Shown here: positions 1-9,400 of the stretch, in pieces | Layout of the letters: every line of letters starts with the position of its first letter | Position numbering within the stretch: position 1 is the first letter of the stretch | DNA from: Gonium pectorale | Taxonomy: Eukaryota > Chlorophyta > Chlorophyceae > Chlamydomonadales > Volvocaceae | Assembly (NCBI GenBank): GCA_001584585.1 | Contig: LSYV01000013.1 | Location: 24,787-53,133, forward strand | Length of the DNA stretch: 28,347 bases | Direction of reading: 5' to 3' | Position numbers and translations under genes: made by a program | The notes under the pieces: generated by a model | What the model was told of the DNA's origin: nothing | Databases searched by the model: none | Seen by the model: the letters and a program-made list of their open reading frames with translations, nothing else

Positions 1-200
1 GGCGACGGCCCTGCACTGCCCTTCGCCGGCGATGGCACGGCCCTGCCACTCGCCCTTCGCCGGCGATGGCGACGGCCCTGCACTCGCCCTTGCCGGCGAT
101 GCGGGCCCTGCACTGCCCTTGCCGGCGATGGCAGGCCCTGCACTGCCCTTGCCGGCGATGGCAGGCCCTGCACTGCCCTTGCCGGCGATGGCGGGCCCTG
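1..200. repeat. GC-rich ~30 bp minisatellite at left edge
   Basis: About six to seven head-to-tail copies of a ~30 bp unit, each holding GCCCTGCACT, then TTGCCGGCGATGGC, with small length differences (for example an extra C in CTTCGCC). The copies at about 106-195 are almost identical, and those to the left are more diverged. The array reaches the first base, so it probably continues outside the window. Reading frames through it are only repeat translations and are not called as genes. Confidence 0.9.
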
Positions 201-1689
201 GCTGAGGAGACTGCGAGCGATGGGGCTTGGGATCATGGAAAGAGAGGAGAGCGGGTGGGAAGATGGGAACGGACTTTGTCTATACAGGCGAGCGCGGAGG
301 GCAGGTGACAGGCGAGCGATGGTGAGGTGTACGACGTACGAGGCTGGGAGTGCGAGGCAGGAGTGGGCGTAGCGGCCGCCTCGCACTGCCTGCTGGTGCC
401 TTGGTGGCGGTGGCAACACCGCCGGACTGCGCGGGAAGGCCACGCCATGGCGGGTAATACCGGTAGCCCCCGGCACGCGGACGGGGCTATCCGCGGCCGG
501 CGGCGCTTTTTGCAGTATGCTGCAGTAAGCAGACAAAGAGGAATCGGCACCACACACCCGCTGGGGTGCTGACATGGCGGCAGTGCCACTCTGCCACACC
601 GCCTCGGGTGCGAGCAGGGGCGGACGGCCGGGCCCTCCTGGTACAGCGCGTCGGAGGCGCTTCGCAGAGACAGGATTGAGAGGTGACTGACTGTTTCTGG
701 TTCTCTTTTTTACTGACGTCTGCGGCTGTGAGCCGGCCTCCGCAAGCCCTGTGGCTGTACCTTTCTGTGTTTGTAGATGCGAGTGCTGGGTACGGTACGG
801 GGCTGTACGGCGACGCGCGGCGCATTACACAGAGGGTGCTGTGTCCGCCGTACGCCCGATGCGCTGAATTACACGAGCGCTGAGCCGCAACTGCGCAAGG
901 TGCACGCCGGCCCGTCCGCGGGCACGCAGCTCCTGTTGCGTGGTGCCGCATTGTGACATAAAGAGGGCGTTCAGGGTGGCAAGAAAACGGTGCGCACGCG
1001 TACGGCGCAGGGCTTGTCACTGTCACCAGTCAAGAGCATACGGACATTCCACAGTCGGCTGCAGATCTTCATACTGCACATACCATACATCATGTACACG
1101 TCACAAAGTAAGCATTGCACGCTTCTGCGCCGAGGGGTGTCACACAAAGGGTCTCCTCCCTCCCCCGCGCCCGTCGGTCCCATGCTCACCAGCGCGCGCC
1201 CATCGCCCCGTCATGCCCACGTATGATGTACACCCCGAAACGCGCGCAGCGAAGTTGGCTGCGTTCTGTCAGCGCCGCACGGTCAAACTGCTGCGAAGGC
1301 AGGGTCGCCCGGCGCCCCGTAGAATCACCACCGTCGCTGTGGACTGGCACGGGCTGGCCCGATCCAAATGATGGGGGGCAAGGCACATCTTTAGCGCTCG
1401 ACAAACGCCTGCCATGCCTCCGCGCCCCGGCCTCACCGCTGACCCTCATCGACCAGCAGCCGGCCGCGCCCACACACGGCTGGTCTCATGTAACCGGATC
1501 ACCCGACCCCAACACCAGCCTACGTGGCTTCGAGCAGCGGGACCCACCCCGTTGCCCCACCCCACCCATGGAGCGTGAAGCCGCCCCACCGACAGCCCCG
1601 GCATCCGGCGCCCCGGCCCCCGGCCTCGGCCCGCACGCGGCCCCGCGCATGCTCACGGTAGCTCTAGCCCGCTGACGCTGGTGTGTGCG
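201..1689. other. Non-coding: 3' UTR of sirtuin gene plus intergenic DNA
   Basis: No convincing exon on either strand. The right part is probably the 3' UTR of the minus-strand sirtuin gene that ends at 1690, because TGTAA motifs occur on the minus strand at 869-873 and 825-829. Reading frames here lack recognisable domains and have no splice-linked partners. A 20-base stretch at 692-711 recurs in inverted orientation at 8359-8378. Confidence 0.5.
825..873 (-). terminator. Candidate TGTAA polyadenylation signals of the sirtuin gene
   Basis: Minus-strand TGTAA occurs at 869-873 and again at 825-829, about 820-860 bases after the sirtuin stop codon. TGTAA is the common poly(A) signal of volvocine algae and long 3' UTRs are normal there. 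The assignment to this gene is inferred from position only. Confidence 0.4.
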
Positions 1690-4600
1690 TCACCCCGTGG
1701 CCCCGAAGTCCATGCCTCCCAAACCCGCCTGGCCGCCCTGGAGTGCCGCCATCTGCATCTGCAGGTACGCCGCCGCATCGCCGCCCGCGGCCGCCAGCCC
1801 AGCCGCGTCCACCGCCAGCGCCGGGTCCTGTGCCGCGCCTGGGCCCGCTGCCAGCCCGTCGCCGCCGGGAAGCTCAGAGTTAAAGCCGGCGGACGCGGGC
1901 TCCGCCGCAGCCTGCAGCGGCTGCTGCTGCGCCTCCGGCAGGCCCTGCCCCGCGTGCGCTAGCTGCGGATCCGCGGGTTGCGGAAACTGCTGCTGCAGGT
2001 CCTGCTGTTGGTGGAGTTGCTGCTGCTGCAACAGCGCGTGCTGTTGTTGCTCCAGCTGCTGTTGCTGCTGCTGCAGCATCTGCTGCATTAGGTACTGCTG
2101 CAGTAGCTGCTGTTGGAGCTCCTGCTGCGCCGCGTCAACGGCCTGCTGCGCCTGGCCTCCGTCAGCCGCGCCGGCCGCCGCCGCCTCCGCCGCGCCCGCC
2201 GCGAGGGCAGAAGCGTCGCTCTGCACGTGCTGTTGCGAGGCGTCATTCTGCGCGTGCTGTGAGGGGTCAAGCTGCGCGTGCTGTGAGGGGTCAAGCTGCA
2301 TGTGCTGCGCCTGCTGCCCGTGGTACAGCTGTTGCTGCTGCAGGAGCTGCTGTTGCTGCAGCGCCGCCGCGTCCAGCACCGCCGCGTCTGCCTGAGGTTG
2401 CTGCTGTTGCTGCAATAGCTCCTGCGGCAGCACCTGCGGTTGCGTCAGCGCCGCACCGTTCTGCATTTGCTGCTCCACCGGCTGCGCGACAGCCGCCGTC
2501 CCAACCACCACCGGCACGGCCGTCGCCGCCGGCACAGGCGTCGCCGCCGCTGCGGGCTGTGCCGCCACTGCAGCCGCCGTTGCCTGCTGCTGCTGTTGCG
2601 CCTGCGCCGCCGCTGCGGCCGCCTGCTGCGCCTGCAACAGCTGCTGCACCTGGATAAGGGCCTGCAGCTGCTGGATTGCCTGCAGCTGCTGCAGAGCCGA
2701 CTGCTGTGGCGCCTGGCCAGCCTGCTGCTGCGGCAGCACGATCACCGGCTGCTGGCCGGTTTGGGCCCCCAGGGCCGCCAGCCGCAACAGCGGCGCCAGG
2801 TTGTTGGCGCCGCCCGCGCCCGCCAGCCCCAGCAGCAGCGACAGCCCCAGGGCGTTCGGCACAGCCGCAGCCGGCGTGGCCACGGGGCCGGGCGGCGCAG
2901 ATGCTGGACCCCGCCCCCGTCCGCGGCCGCGCCCACGCCCGCCCCGTCCGCGGCCACCAATATTCCGGCCGCGCCCGCCGCGCCCCCGGCCGCGCCGGCA
3001 GCGCCCCTCGTCCTCGTCCTCGCCTTCCCGGTAGTCTTCGTCGTCCAGGTCATCCACAAATAGAGGTTCGTCATCGTCTTCGTAACCCGTGTATCTCCCA
3101 GGACCACCCCGCCCGCTGGAGGCTGGTGGCGGCGCTGCCGGCGGCATGCTGTGCGCCGCAAAAGCGCCGTTCGCGGAGGAGCCTGCCGCCATCGCGGCCG
3201 GTGCTGCATGCGAGGCCGCGCCAGCGGCAGCAGCGTTTGCGAATGCGGCGGCGCCTAGGAGGTTGAAGCTCCCCGCCGCCGTCGCCGCCGCCGCAGCAGC
3301 GTTGGGGTCCCCTGTGAACGGTGCATGCGTGCCGACAGCGGCCATTGGGTGCCCCACGGCCCCCATGGCCGCCACCTGCGCGGCGGCGGCCGCAAAGAGG
3401 CCGTTGCCCTGCCCGAGCGCGTCGTGGTGGCTTGGCCCCAGAGACCCCGCAGCAGCCGCAGCCGCAGCCGCAGCCGCGGGATCGGGTTTGACCTCCGCGG
3501 GCACGAGCTGCCCGCCGAAGGCGGCGGCCGGCTCGGGCGCCACCGGTTCGGGCGCCAACCCAAACCCATTCTGCGGCATTCCCGCGACCGCGTCTGTCAT
3601 CTCCACCTTCACCGGCTCGGGGTCCTCTTTCGACGGTATCCCCGCCGCCATCGGAGGCTGCGCCGCCGCTGCTGCAGCCGCTGTCAGCGCCGCCCCGGGC
3701 TCAGGTTCCGGCATGCCCTGCAGCTGAAGTTGCGCCTGGGCCTGGGCGATCGCGATTGCCGCCTCTTGCTGCTGCTGCGCCAGGGCCGCCAGCGCCGCCG
3801 CCTGCGTATCAACCGCTGACTGCTCCAGCTTGACCTCTCCGTCGGCAGCGGCGAGCAGCCCCTCCGTCGCCGCCATCTGCACCACCCCCATGCCGCTGCC
3901 GGCAGAGACGGCGGCGGCGGCGCCTCCGTTGCTGACTGGCAGCGTGAAGATGTGCGCCGCCGCCGCCGCCGCCGTCGTCGCGTCAGGATGCGCCACGTGG
4001 AAGTGCGCAGCGCTGCCATTGGCGATGAAGCCGTGCGCTGCTGGCGACGCTGCGGCGGTGGACGTGGCGGCACCGTCACGCCCGTGGTGCGCGTGGGGCT
4101 CCGGGTGGTCGCCGCCGCCGGCGGCCTCCGCCAGCAGCACGTCACGCAAGCGCTGCGTCATGGCCGCGAAGGCCACGTCGCTGGTCTCCCGCACGTCCAG
4201 CAGCTGCAGCTCGTTGGGGTTGGAGAGCGCGGACAGCAGGTTGAAGTAGGGGTCCTCACTAGGGTTGATCAGCACCTGCGGGGCAGCGCGGTGTGGGGAC
4301 GCGCGCGTCGGAAAGTCAGGAGATTGCACAGAAGGGTGTGGATCGATATCAACGGGCTGGGCGCCAGCAGCAATCGTCCCGGAGGTGAGAAAGGGGCAGA
4401 GGGCGATCGGGCATGGGCGGCGCCCCCCGACGCCCCGGCCCAACGAACCGCCCCCCCCCCACACACGCACACTTTTGTGTTCGGCCCCCACCCTGGCACG
4501 TCATTTTCCTGCACAACGCAGTCGCACACCTGCGGCACCGCGTTGAGTCGCCCCAGCGTGCCCAGCGTGTGCCTCACGCGGCGGAAGTACTCGACGGATG

Positions 4601-7600
4601 CCGACTGCTGGAAGCTGATGCCGGCCCACACCACCATGTCGCACACCTGCGGAGAGCAGGCCGGGCGGGGGACCGGGTGGAGTGGGGATGGGGGGCACGC
4701 AACTGACAGCCCTCCCGAAAGGGCGGGGGTTTGAAGAGGTGCTGTGGGGCGGGGGGTGCGGCGAAGGCAGGGACCGCTTCCAGCAGCACCCCGCCACCCG
4801 AGTTCCACCCGCTGAGGCCTGGAGAGGGCTAAGGCCCAGGGTCATCGCCGTGCATCCCATCCGCAGAACGCAACGGAACCCAGCCAAGCGCCTGGTCCGC
4901 GAGCCCACAGCACCAGCGGGTCCAGGTGGGCTGACTGGCGGCAAAACCGTGAAGGGGGCGGATGACCTGCCGACCGTCCCCGGGCACGGCCCTGGCCCCC
5001 GAACCCCGGCCGGCTCGACTGCTGTGCCTTCCTCAAGCCCTGCCCCGCGGACCCCGGCCGGTTCGACTCCTGTGCCTTCCCCAAGCCCTGCCGCCACGCG
5101 CAACCTCTCCGCGTGCGCACTCCCGCTGCCCTAGCCATCCACGCTGCCCCGGCCAGCCGCACACCTTGAGGTCCTCCTCCAGCACATCGAACACGTGCTC
5201 CGGGGTGATGCAGTCGCCCTCGCCGTCGTCGTACAGCATAACCTGTATGGCACGCAGGAGGGGCAGCAGCGGCGGCACCGGCAGCCACAGCCGGAGGGGC
5301 TTAAACAGCCGCGGGGAATGGCGGCGCGGCTGGGAGGCTGCTGGGAGTGGCATAACCCCATGTGTTGTCCGCACCGGTTCCCGTGCGCCAGTCTCGTGGT
5401 CTCCGTGCTGACCTGTCGTCCCGTCCGACGGTCGCCCAAGAAAGCGCAGTGCCACGGAAAAGCACCCCTTCCCTCGCCTCCGAAGCCCCCATTCGGCCGT
5501 CCAGGCTCCTCCTGAAATCTCGTTCAGCCGGACAGGCAATCGCGACCCCGGCATTACCACCCTCGGAAACCCCAGCCCCTCAGCCTCACCCGGAACCGCA
5601 GCTGGTCCTTCCCGCAGACCGTGCACGGCACTGCCTGCTCCGCCTTCATTATGTTGATGTTGTGCCGGTTGAGCGGCTCCACCGCGTGGCAGGTGGGGCA
5701 CACCAGCTGCCTGGGTGGGGGGAGAGGAGGTTTCAAGTTTGTAAGGCGCATCAATGAAGAAGCCGAATTGCAAGAATGGGCTCGGGGGCAAATACAGCCT
5801 GCATTAGCAGCATGCGCTGCGACGCCTGAGTAAGTCATCCGTGAGGGGGTTCTGGCGTTCAACAGACATGTAACGAAGCGAAGCACGCGGACGGCGCAGC
5901 GTGGGATGCGGGTGGGCACGGAGGCGCCCCGACTCGTGCCTCGAGAGCGCGGCGCGGCGACGCGGGTGCGGGCCTAGGGGCCAGCGCCCACTGGCTTGCC
6001 CTCCACGTGGTGCTTTCTCCTCTGCCCCCGGGGTCCAGCCAGCGCTGCGGGCAGGGGGGGGGCCGGGCGGCCCCCATGCCTTCCCCACCAACCTGATGTT
6101 TCCGTGCATCTCCACGGTGGAGCCAGTGGGGTTGCGCTCGTGGTGCCACGTGTCCATGCCCACCACCTGAGGGGCAAGCAGACGGGGTGGCGGGTGCCCG
6201 GGGCGAGCCCAATCGATGATCGAGGGATCAGCTGCTGACCCTGCTGCTCCGTGTAGGATTTGGCACCAAGCGCAGGTCGGGCGGGGCCACGCGGTGCAGT
6301 TCGATGCAAGGCAGCACCAGGCAATAGGAGGCAGGGAGCGAGTGTCGCGTGGTGCTGGCTGTTCGCGAGCTAGGGAAAGGTGGGGCCGGCAGCGCAGGGT
6401 ATGGTGGGTGCACGATGTTGGAGCTTGGGCAGCGCCGCAACCGGCTGCCCCGAACCTGACGCGTGCTGGAGCTGCTGCCAGTGGTGTCGTGTTGGAGCAA
6501 AGCGCCCGGCCCCTCCAGGGCCGTATTACTGCTCTCCCATTGCAGAAGTATATGAGTGCTGATCGCACACCAACATGTCGACCCGGTCGACGCTCGCTGC
6601 GCACCGGCGCGCACGGCCGTCTCCGGGGCGCAGCCCCTGCGCCCGCGCAGGCAACACGTCCTGCCGCTCGGTCCCAGCTCACTCACGCGCGACAGATCCT
6701 TTCAGACTGGACCCTACGACCTCACACTGCACGGCTCTCCTCCCCGTGAGCAGGTAGTCATGAGCTCGTTTCCCACCCCATGAGGTGCCGACACTATCCA
6801 ATCGCCACCCCCCTCCATGCACGCATGGGCACGGCGGCGCGTTTGACCCACTTCAAGTGATACTGCCGACGGCCCTGGCGACTCACCGCCCGTTGCACGG
6901 GCCATCAGTTCAGGGTCCCATGTGTGGATGGGACCCTGAACTGATGGCCCCATGGCCACAGTCCACCACACTGTCATGCGGCCACACGGCAGGCAACCTT
7001 CTGCCCGGCTGCACCGAGCGGGACCCACCTCAGCGAGGCCGTCTATGTTGAGCGTGTAGTGGCGCTGCAGGGTGCCCATCTGCAGCAGCTGCGCCATCGC
7101 GTGGTGGCCCGTGGCGGCCTGGCTGGCCTGCGCCTCCGTGTAGATTTGGGCGAAGAAGGACTGCGGGGGTGGAAGCGGGGGAGGGGGCCATCGGATTTCG
7201 GTGTAATCGGGAGGAGGGGGCGTCGGATGCGTGTGGGGATGGCAGCTGCGTGATGAGGGGCGCGATGGCACGGGTGGTGGTGCGTGGTGTTTTCCAGCAT
7301 TCCAAGCAAGGGGCAAGGCCAGGGGTGTGCGGGGGGACAGAAGCTTGAAGGTGAGGTGCCGGGTCACTGCCAGGAAGGCAGCCGCCCCGCGCTCCCGCTG
7401 AATCAGCGCCCACTCTGAGCCAGCGGCCAGGCTGACCTGCACCTCCGCGCGCCGCTGCCGATAGAACGAGTAGGTGAAGAGCTTAATGCCATCCTGCACC
7501 TTGAACTTCTTCCGCGCGCGCTCATACAGGCCGTTGCTGGTGCTGAACATGGACATGCCTGGCGGACGAGGGCGTGGGGCGGAAGAGGGCATGGGTCGGG

Positions 7601-8012
7601 TGGGTCGTGCGTGGTCGCGCCCGTCGCGCACACGGTTGCCATTCCGCACAATGGATGAATGAAGGGCTGCCAGGTTTGAGTCAACGCGAAGCGGCCAGGG
7701 AAGCCCCGAAACGCTCTGCGCGCGACCTCTGACCCGCACACCTGAGGTCGCAGAAACGCCAGACCCAGTGAATAGGATGATACGTCGGCATCGCTCTACC
7801 ACTTTCAGAAGGGTGTCCAGGGTCACCTCGCTGCAGAGCGAGAATTTGGGTGTGATTCAGAGGTGCCGGTGAACAAGGAGCAGCTCAGCGAGCTGTCAAA
7901 CGTAGCTTGTCTCAATTGTGCATAGCACCGCGACAAGCCCATGCCAAACTCCCCAAGAGCGCCTAACTTACTCGCCAAAACGGGCCTGGGGCCGCCGCTT
8001 CCTAAGCTCCAT
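1690..8012 (-). CDS. Divergent Sir2-family (sirtuin) protein with acidic/RGG/poly-Gln C-terminal extension
   Basis: Nine exons on the minus strand: 7972-8012, 7742-7830, 7437-7558, 7029-7160, 6093-6166, 5590-5710, 5165-5242, 4530-4646, 1690-4275. All joins are GT-AG and in phase, giving 1119 residues. The first exon (MELRKRRPQARFG, donor GTAAGT) supplies the ATG. The Sir2 fold spans residues 15-305: FTGSGVS (34-40), NGLYERA, TLNIDGLAE (120-128), catalytic-type His in EMHG (H149), zinc pairs CPTC (157-160) and CTVC (182-185), VVWAGIS (224-230), VLINPSED (259-266). Known family: NAD-dependent protein deacylases. Oddities: the usual GIPDFR reads GMSMFS and TQNID reads TLNID, so activity is uncertain. 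The 860-residue last exon is low complexity: Ala/Gln-rich, then acidic (~650-678), Arg-Gly-rich (~675-713), then Gln-rich to the end, suggesting RNA binding or condensate behaviour (inference). Confidence 0.85.
1976..2735 (-). repeat. CAG/CTG-rich tract encoding poly-Gln segments of the sirtuin tail
   Basis: Dense imperfect CTG (plus strand) triplets, read as CAG on the coding strand, give many runs of 3-6 Gln broken by Leu, Ala and His. The interruptions and open frame over the whole exon indicate coding low complexity rather than a pure microsatellite. Confidence 0.85.
2250..2297 (-). repeat. Two perfect copies of a 24 bp in-frame repeat
   Basis: Copies at 2250-2273 and 2274-2297 each encode an eight-residue unit (LDPSQHAQ) in the sirtuin tail. 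More diverged units (NDASQQHV, QSDAS) lie at about 2222-2249. The period is a multiple of three, so expansion would keep the frame. Confidence 0.85.
5004..5092. repeat. Two-copy ~48 bp tandem duplication in sirtuin intron 7
   Basis: A ~41 bp core beginning CCCCGGCCGG and ending AAGCCCTGCC occurs at 5004-5044 and 5052-5092 with a few substitutions. It lies wholly in the intron between exons 5165-5242 and 4530-4646. Confidence 0.85.
6899..6950. repeat. Perfect 22 bp inverted repeat (hairpin) in sirtuin intron 4
   Basis: Left arm 6899-6920 (starts GGGCCATCAG) is the exact reverse complement of right arm 6929-6950. The loop is eight bases, TGTGTGGA. It sits in the intron between exons 7029-7160 and 6093-6166. 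The symmetry ends abruptly at both outer edges, where C faces C. Confidence 0.97.
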
Positions 8013-9400
8013 TCCGAGGCACCAGCAAAGCTAACGAGAAAGGAGCTAGCCTAACTCGCCAAAATCGAGGGCTCTGTTGGTCATCGCATACCGGTCTCAA
8101 GCCAAAGCAGCTCTGCGTTGACTGTTCGCTTGCGCTTTGAGTCCCTTGGTATGCGTTAGTGAAGTCAACGCCCTACGCAATTGACAGTGGATCCAGGTGG
8201 AATGTATCGGCTAAATCGCGCGGTGCATGGCGCCGTGCTCCATCCGGCTTTATCCGCCATGCTCCACAATGTGCTATCCACTGCATTATGGCAGCTGCCC
8301 AACTTGTACACGACAGCTGCGACCCATGGGGCTTTCACGTGCGCGGTTGGTGTTGCTCAAAAAAAGAGAACCAGAAACGCTGCTCGGAGCCGCTGCCGGG
8401 TTGTTCGGGTATCTACCGAGAGGGCGAGGGCAGCATACCCAACGATCTTGCAAGGGAATCGGCCGAGCCGTGGCAACCCCGAGCTCGCATAAAACGGTTA
8501 CAGTCCTGGCTTTGCCCCCCCCCCTCGTCAGGAGCTGACGTCCCACTGGACAGCTCTGGTAACGGGCGAACCGTGTCCTCTTTAATCACAGCGCTCACCG
8601 CAACGCTCCGCAACTGGGCCGCCCGCATCTGGCTTTCCACACCTGCTGCATGTCCGAGTCTTCGGGGACGTCCATTGAAGCGGCATACGCGAATGGCACG
8701 CTAGAAGGAGCACGGCCGACGCGCCCAAGGCTGCAAGGAGGACTAGAAGGAGGAGCGCGCTTGCGCAATGCCAAACGGAGGCTAGGCTAGGCGCACGGCT
8801 GGACGCCTGCCCGTGTACAATCTTATGCTGTTTGAAGCTGGTGGCTGGTCTGCTGCTGGTCAGGGCTGGTTTCGTAACGCGCGTCAGTCCGTGTCAGCTT
8901 ATGCGGGTTACCCAGCCCCAGCCCCCGATGCGTGTCACGGCTAAGGATTGCAGGTAATGTAAATGAAAGTGTCCTGGCGATTGCATGCGAGGCAGTTGCC
9001 TACTGGGCTTCGGGCTTCCTGCATGCTGCACATTCCGGGTCACATTTTACCGGGCCCGTGTTTGCCCGGCGCGGGATGCGCGCGCAGGCGCGCTCCCCGG
9101 GCAATGTATTCCCATGTGATTGCTAAGGAGCCGCATTCCTAGGTCGAGGCCTTGTGGCCGTCAGTTGGCGACGTTTTCAGCAGCTTCCCCAACCACCCCA
9201 ACCGACAAGGGCCCAGGCCCAACGGGCCCGGTCTAAGGCAGGCGAGAACCATATAAGCTTTATTTATTGGTCAATACAGTATCGTGTGTGAAAGCAGCAT
9301 CACTGCGCAAATCAGCGACTCGCCGCCCCCTTTCCAACCATCGAAGCAAGCGCTTTGGACCTTTTCCTGGGCGCAGCCCGACATTCTAGCCGCTTAGCAA
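8013..9400. other. Intergenic region between divergent sirtuin and AAA ATPase genes
   Basis: The region is 1.39 kb and flanked by two start codons facing outward, so it should hold both promoters and 5' UTRs. Base composition drops in GC near 7860-8160 and again at 9245-9300. No exon-like reading frame with plausible splice sites was found. A GC-rich imperfect stem is present at 9062-9104 (outer arms TTGCCCGG and CCGGGCAA). Confidence 0.6.
9252..9275 (+). promoter_or_regulatory. Possible TATA-like core promoter of the AAA ATPase gene
   Basis: TATAAG at 9252-9257 followed by an ATTGG (inverted CCAAT) at about 9265-9270, in an AT-rich patch within otherwise GC-rich DNA, about 150 bases before the chosen ATG at 9401. 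Inferred from sequence only. Confidence 0.3.

Noticed and set aside
66..308. Repeated Arg/Cys/Pro-rich open frame at the left edge
   Set aside because: It is a translation of the 30 bp minisatellite, with no domain and no continuation.
1685..4249. Cys/Ser-rich and Ala-rich plus-strand frames opposite the sirtuin last exon
   Set aside because: They are antisense translations of CAG and GCN codons. The minus-strand frame continues a recognised sirtuin motif and ends at a clear stop.
5068..5084. GGTTCGACTCC, resembling a tRNA T-arm
   Set aside because: It is part of the 48 bp duplicated intron segment. The other copy reads GGCTCGACTGC, and no acceptor or anticodon stems flank it.
8159..8704. 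181-codon plus-strand open frame upstream of the AAA ATPase gene
   Set aside because: No recognisable product, no splice link to the AAA gene, and it includes the dispersed 20-base repeat copy; best treated as intergenic.
9062..9104. GC-rich inverted repeat that could be a terminator hairpin
   Set aside because: The outer arms are only 8 bp with a long imperfect interior, it lies upstream of a gene, and intrinsic terminators are not expected in a nuclear genome.
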